DNA of 64,000 nt from the NCBI GenBank assembly GCA_021774795.1, contig JAJFIR010000053.1, positions 372,001 through 436,000 of the forward strand, read 5' to 3'. Positions 60,852 through 64,000 of this stretch are shown one piece after another. Numbering within the stretch: position 1 is the stretch's first letter; every line of letters starts with the position of its first letter. Origin of the DNA: Emcibacteraceae bacterium (GTDB lineage: Bacteria > Pseudomonadota > Alphaproteobacteria > Sphingomonadales > Emcibacteraceae). The translations under genes and the position numbers were made by a program. Below the pieces are notes generated by a model that was given only the letters and a program-made list of their open reading frames with translations, was not told where the DNA came from and did no database searches.

Positions 60852-61506
60852 TAAGAAGATCATTAAAATTGGTTTTAATCCCGACTTTGCCCCCTTCAGT
60901 TACGCAATTGATGGTAAGCCAAACGGTATTCTTGTTGACCGTGTAAGAAGTATATTCGAAAAACCTAATATACCATTTGAATTTATCCCTGTCGAGCTAA
61001 CAAAACTAACAGAAAGCCTTTTAGCTGGTCACGTCGATATATTGCTGGCGATGGCAAAGACGGAGCAAAGAATGAAAGACTTTTCCTTTTCTAAACCGAT
61101 TATTATTACTGGTGGTGGATGGTTTAGTTTAACAAAAACGCCTCCTTTATTGGATGGCGAGGTACCAAAATCAGTAGTTACTCCTTCCTTTGGACCGCTG
61201 GTTGCGCAAATTGAAGCATTGTTTCCGGACATTAATCTAAAAACGACGGAAAATTATGATACTGCGTTGAGGACAGTTTTAAACGGTGAGGCACATGCGG
61301 CGGCACTTAACTGGCATGTGGGAAGAATGATGTGCGATGAAAAATATCCCTCGCTTTTTCGTGATCCAAAAGCACCGTTCAATAATATTCCACTTTCTAT
61401 GGTCACGAGCATTAAAGACCCATATAGTATTATTGAAAGATTAATACCCTATATATCGGATGATTGGGCATTTGATCCACAACACTATAAAGAAAGAATT
61501 TTATGA
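60844..61506 (+). CDS. Signal-less solute-binding-fold protein (SBP family 3)
   Basis: A 220-residue protein with the amino-acid-binding (SBP_bac_3) fold: KIGFNPDFAPFSYAIDGKPN at the N-terminus, DILLAMAKTEQRMKDFSFSKP, and a short second lobe. The start overlaps the hydrolase gene by eight bases and there is no room for a signal peptide, so the protein is cytoplasmic. No ABC components are adjacent; instead a single-protein permease follows with a four-base overlap. A cytoplasmic ligand sensor, chaperone for the permease, or an enzyme (as for cyclohexadienyl dehydratase of this fold) are options. Confidence 0.8.
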   Translation: MSDKKIIKIGFNPDFAPFSYAIDGKPNGILVDRVRSIFEKPNIPFEFIPVELTKLTESLLAGHVDILLAMAKTEQRMKDFSFSKPIIITGGGWFSLTKTPPLLDGEVPKSVVTPSFGPLVAQIEALFPDINLKTTENYDTALRTVLNGEAHAAALNWHVGRMMCDEKYPSLFRDPKAPFNNIPLSMVTSIKDPYSIIERLIPYISDDWAFDPQHYKERIL

Positions 61507-62735
61507 CCGATGAAGCAGTAGTAAAACCACCATCTATATTTGCGGGAATTGCTATTATCGCTGGCACAGCCATTGGTGCCGGCATGTTTTCACTTCCCAT
61601 TGCTTCATCAGGAATGTGGTTTAGCTGGTCTATGGTGGTGTTGATATTGAGCTGGTTTTGTTTGTTTAATTCAGGATTGATGGTTTTGGAAACCAATCTG
61701 AATTTTCCAAGAGGCTCAAGCTACGATACATTTGTAAAAAACACGTTGGGTAACGGATGGAATCATTTTAGCGGCCTGACCATGTCATTTGCGCTTTATG
61801 TCCTCGCGTATGCGTATATCAGCGGCGGTGGATCCATCGTGCGCCATACTTTGGAAGTTTCTATCGGTGTTAGTTTACCTCAAACAGTATCGGGACTTCT
61901 TTTTGCGGTTGGGATCGCATTTGTTGTTTGGTGTAGCACCGCACTTGTTGGTCGGTTAAACGCTATTTTTGTCGGTGGTATGATCATCACTTTCGTAATG
62001 TCGGTTGGTGATCTGACGACAAGAATACAGCTTCCCATTTTATTTGATAATGATGCAAGCTATATACCTTTTATATTGGCGGCAGTACCTTATTATCTCG
62101 CATCGTTTGGTTTTCACGCTACTGTTCCGAGCGTTATGAAATATTATGGCCCTGATCCGGTGCGAATTCGCCAATGCATACTTTATGGTTCACTTATTAC
62201 GCTTGTGGTATATGGCCTTTTGCTAATGGTCACCCAAGGTAATATTACCCGGGAAGATTTTAAGCCGATCATTGAAAGTGGTGGAAATATTGGTGATTTG
62301 GTAGCCGCCCTTAGTCTTGTTGCGGATAGCAATACCCTGTCCACACTTCTGAATATATTTGCTAATTTGGCTGTGGTCTCTTCTTTCTTGGGGGCGGGCA
62401 TCGGTCTATTTGATTTTATCGCTGATAAATTTAAATTCGATGATACGGGCAGCGGGCGGTTTAAAACAGCACTTGTTACATTTGTGCCGCCAACAATTGG
62501 CGGGGTCTTTTTTCCAAACGGCTTTATCTATGCTATCGGCCTTGTTGGTTTATGCGGCATTGTAATGACAAGCATTATTCCCGCACTTTGTGCGAAAGCA
62601 AGCCGGAAAAAATATGGAAACACACAATACCGTGTTTGGGGTGGTGACGGTTTGATATACTTTACGTTATTTTATGCGGTTGTTCTTGTTTCCTGTTATT
62701 TTTTGGCGGCCGCTAAATTACTGCCGGTTTACTGA
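61503..62735 (+). CDS. Aromatic amino acid permease (HAAAP family, TyrP/Mtr-like)
   Basis: A 410-residue secondary transporter with eleven or so membrane segments. IIAGTAIGAGMFSLPIASSG near the start and the AYISGGGSIV and YLASFGFHATVPSVMKYYG segments are family hallmarks. It would import tryptophan or tyrosine with protons. It is the third gene of its unit (four-base overlap with the gene before). With the kynurenine-type genes at 46896-51314 it suggests that the cell lives on aromatic amino acids. Convergent with the rhamnose mutarotase gene, one base apart. Confidence 0.92.
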   Translation: MTDEAVVKPPSIFAGIAIIAGTAIGAGMFSLPIASSGMWFSWSMVVLILSWFCLFNSGLMVLETNLNFPRGSSYDTFVKNTLGNGWNHFSGLTMSFALYVLAYAYISGGGSIVRHTLEVSIGVSLPQTVSGLLFAVGIAFVVWCSTALVGRLNAIFVGGMIITFVMSVGDLTTRIQLPILFDNDASYIPFILAAVPYYLASFGFHATVPSVMKYYGPDPVRIRQCILYGSLITLVVYGLLLMVTQGNITREDFKPIIESGGNIGDLVAALSLVADSNTLSTLLNIFANLAVVSSFLGAGIGLFDFIADKFKFDDTGSGRFKTALVTFVPPTIGGVFFPNGFIYAIGLVGLCGIVMTSIIPALCAKASRKKYGNTQYRVWGGDGLIYFTLFYAVVLVSCYFLAAAKLLPVY

Positions 62736-62736
62736 C

Positions 62737-63069
62737 TTATTTCATATAAAACATTGGCTTCAGTGCCGTTGATAACGGTTCATTATCGGTGTTTGTCTCC
62801 ATAATGTCGGCCATAAACTTCCACCATTTTTGCATTAGGGGATTATGAGGTAATAATTTAATCTGGTTATTTTTAGACGCACGATAAGAGCCGAGCAGAA
62901 TATTGGTTTCTTCATCCAGAAAAATAGAATAATCAGAAATACCAGCTTCACTGAGTAATGTTTTTAATTCCGGCCAGATTTCATCGTGTCGGGTCTTATA
63001 TTCATGCTTTTTTCCGGGCAATAAATGCATTTTGAAAGCGATAATTTCTTTTTCTAATTCATTATCCAC
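62737..63069 (-). CDS. rhaM: L-Rhamnose mutarotase
   Basis: A 110-residue protein of the RhaM/DUF718 family that interconverts alpha- and beta-L-rhamnopyranose. AFKMHLLPGKKHEYKTRHDE with the catalytic His, ISDYSIFLDEETN, and MQKWWKFMADIM are characteristic. The GTG start at 63069 has AGGAG seven bases upstream. It follows the DeoR regulator on the same strand, marking the end of what is probably a rhamnose operon that continues beyond the window. Confidence 0.92.
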   Translation of the reverse strand: MDNELEKEIIAFKMHLLPGKKHEYKTRHDEIWPELKTLLSEAGISDYSIFLDEETNILLGSYRASKNNQIKLLPHNPLMQKWWKFMADIMETNTDNEPLSTALKPMFYMK

Positions 63070-63096
63070 TATATGCTCCTCATATAACTATTAAGT

Positions 63097-63915
63097 TTAA
63101 ACAGTTATGACACCGATGGCGTTATCGCTCAGCATATCATATGCGTGCTGCGATATTTTGTCGTCGGTCACAACCTTATCAATGCGGTCAAGTCCACATA
63201 CGGATAAACTCCCTTTGGCTTCAAATTTAGTGCTATCAGCAAGAACTATCACCTCCTCCGCCCGGTTGATTAAGTCTTGTTCGTAGTGGACAAGTAACGG
63301 GTCAGTTTGTAGTAACCCTTGGTGTGTAACCGCTTGTGCGCCAAGGAATATTTTGGTGGCGGAAAATTTGCTTATGATGCTGTCACCATAAGGATTTAAT
63401 ATGACTTTTTGTTCCTGGAAAACTTCACCACCTGTGATCATGATTCTGATATCCGGTGTGCCAAAAAGTGCATTCATTATCGAAACGGATGTGGTCAAGA
63501 CGGTCAGTCTTCGTTCTTTTATCTCCAAAGCAAGTTGCAGGGTTGTCGTTCCGCCGTCTATTATTATGGCTTCATCATTATCCAGCAGCGTTGCCGCATA
63601 GGCACCAATAGCTCTTTTCGCATCAACGTTGGTGACTGAGCTGTTAAGATGATCCGCTTGACCATGCAGGCTGTGGTAATGCGAATTACCGCTTTTTATT
63701 GATATTGCGCCGCCGCGTACTCTTTGAAGTTCACCTATATCGTTTAACTTGGTTAAATCACGGCGGATAGTTGCCTGTGATACATTTAACGAGCCTGAAA
63801 GACATTCAATCGACGTCACCGTATTTTTGTTTAGAAGCGATAAAATCCTGCTCCACCGATCATGGATAAATAATTTATCCTCTTCTTCACGGTTATCGGC
63901 AGTTTCGTTTGTCAT
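63097..63915 (-). CDS. DeoR-family transcriptional regulator
   Basis: A 272-residue DeoR repressor. The helix-turn-helix is in VSQATIRRDLTKLNDIGELQ near residues 45-65, and the sugar-phosphate isomerase-like effector domain has DGGTTTLQLA and TGGEVF. The ATG at 63915 is one base after the stop of the preceding frame; a TTG at 63924 is the alternative start. With rhaM next to it, control of rhamnose or another deoxysugar pathway is likely. Confidence 0.92.
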   Translation of the reverse strand: MTNETADNREEEDKLFIHDRWSRILSLLNKNTVTSIECLSGSLNVSQATIRRDLTKLNDIGELQRVRGGAISIKSGNSHYHSLHGQADHLNSSVTNVDAKRAIGAYAATLLDNDEAIIIDGGTTTLQLALEIKERRLTVLTTSVSIMNALFGTPDIRIMITGGEVFQEQKVILNPYGDSIISKFSATKIFLGAQAVTHQGLLQTDPLLVHYEQDLINRAEEVIVLADSTKFEAKGSLSVCGLDRIDKVVTDDKISQHAYDMLSDNAIGVITV

Positions 63916-63916
63916 A

Positions 63917-64000
63917 TTAGACAATCCCGGAACCGGATGAGGTAATAGCAGGTCTGTTCGTGGCTAAACCATTTCTATAATCAAACGCCCTGTAACAACC
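63917..64000 (-). CDS. C-terminal end of an unidentified gene
   Basis: An open frame of 27 codons enters from the right edge and stops one base before the DeoR ATG, ending in TSSGSGIV. The tight junction with the regulator gene suggests the end of a real gene in the same (rhamnose) operon. It is too short to assign a family. Confidence 0.4.
   Translation of the reverse strand, partial: GCYRAFDYRNGLATNRPAITSSGSGIV

Overview
The window is AT-rich, gene-dense bacterial DNA with no rRNA, tRNA, phage, IS or CRISPR features that I can see. The gene families point to an alphaproteobacterium, probably marine: a rhizobial-type glycerol ABC transporter layout, xylA/xylB, lipoprotein sulfatases, and many aromatic-acid catabolic genes. 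This is inference; no marker gene is present to place it further.

Layout. 1-5.6 kb: end of a sodium:neurotransmitter-type symporter, a lipoprotein sulfatase, xylose isomerase and xylulokinase, and a UPF0178 protein. 5.6-34.8 kb: a large aromatic catabolic region in several transcription units. It has two paralogous MarR regulators, two LigB-type extradiol dioxygenases, three RraA-family aldolases, two HpaB-type FADH2 monooxygenases served by one flavin reductase with a MarR-like tail, a FAD hydroxylase, maleylacetate reductase, a LigJ-type hydratase, a full gentisate lower pathway, a reductive-dehalogenase-like Fe-S protein, UbiD and amidohydrolase decarboxylase candidates, tandem exported HD-domain proteins, two MFS carriers and a MATE exporter. 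Nearly every transcription unit here is preceded by one palindrome close to GTTATTATAATAAC (ten sites), the best candidate for a shared MarR operator.

34.9-41.3 kb: a divergent LysR gene and an operon of a KamA-type 2,3-aminomutase, PcaI/PcaJ CoA-transferase, a class III aminotransferase and PcaF thiolase. Read in order, these enzymes could turn an alpha-amino acid into a beta-amino acid, a beta-keto acid, its CoA ester and thiolysis products; with PcaIJF specificity the substrate would be 2-aminoadipate (lysine catabolism), giving succinyl-CoA and acetyl-CoA. I consider this the most likely undescribed pathway in the window. 41.4-45.8 kb: an RND efflux pair.

45.8-53 kb: a LysR gene diverging from a 3-hydroxyanthranilate meta-cleavage operon (aldehyde dehydrogenase, 2-aminomuconate deaminase, 3-hydroxyanthranilate dioxygenase, ACMS decarboxylase, a tryptophan-2,3-dioxygenase relative lacking the distal histidine) that ends in a second sulfatase. 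53-58.9 kb: a GlpSTPQUV-like ABC importer. 58.9-62.7 kb: a Cys/Met-metabolism PLP enzyme, then a three-gene operon of isochorismatase-like hydrolase, signal-less solute-binding-fold protein and aromatic amino acid permease. 62.7-64 kb: rhamnose mutarotase, a DeoR regulator and the tail of an unidentified gene.
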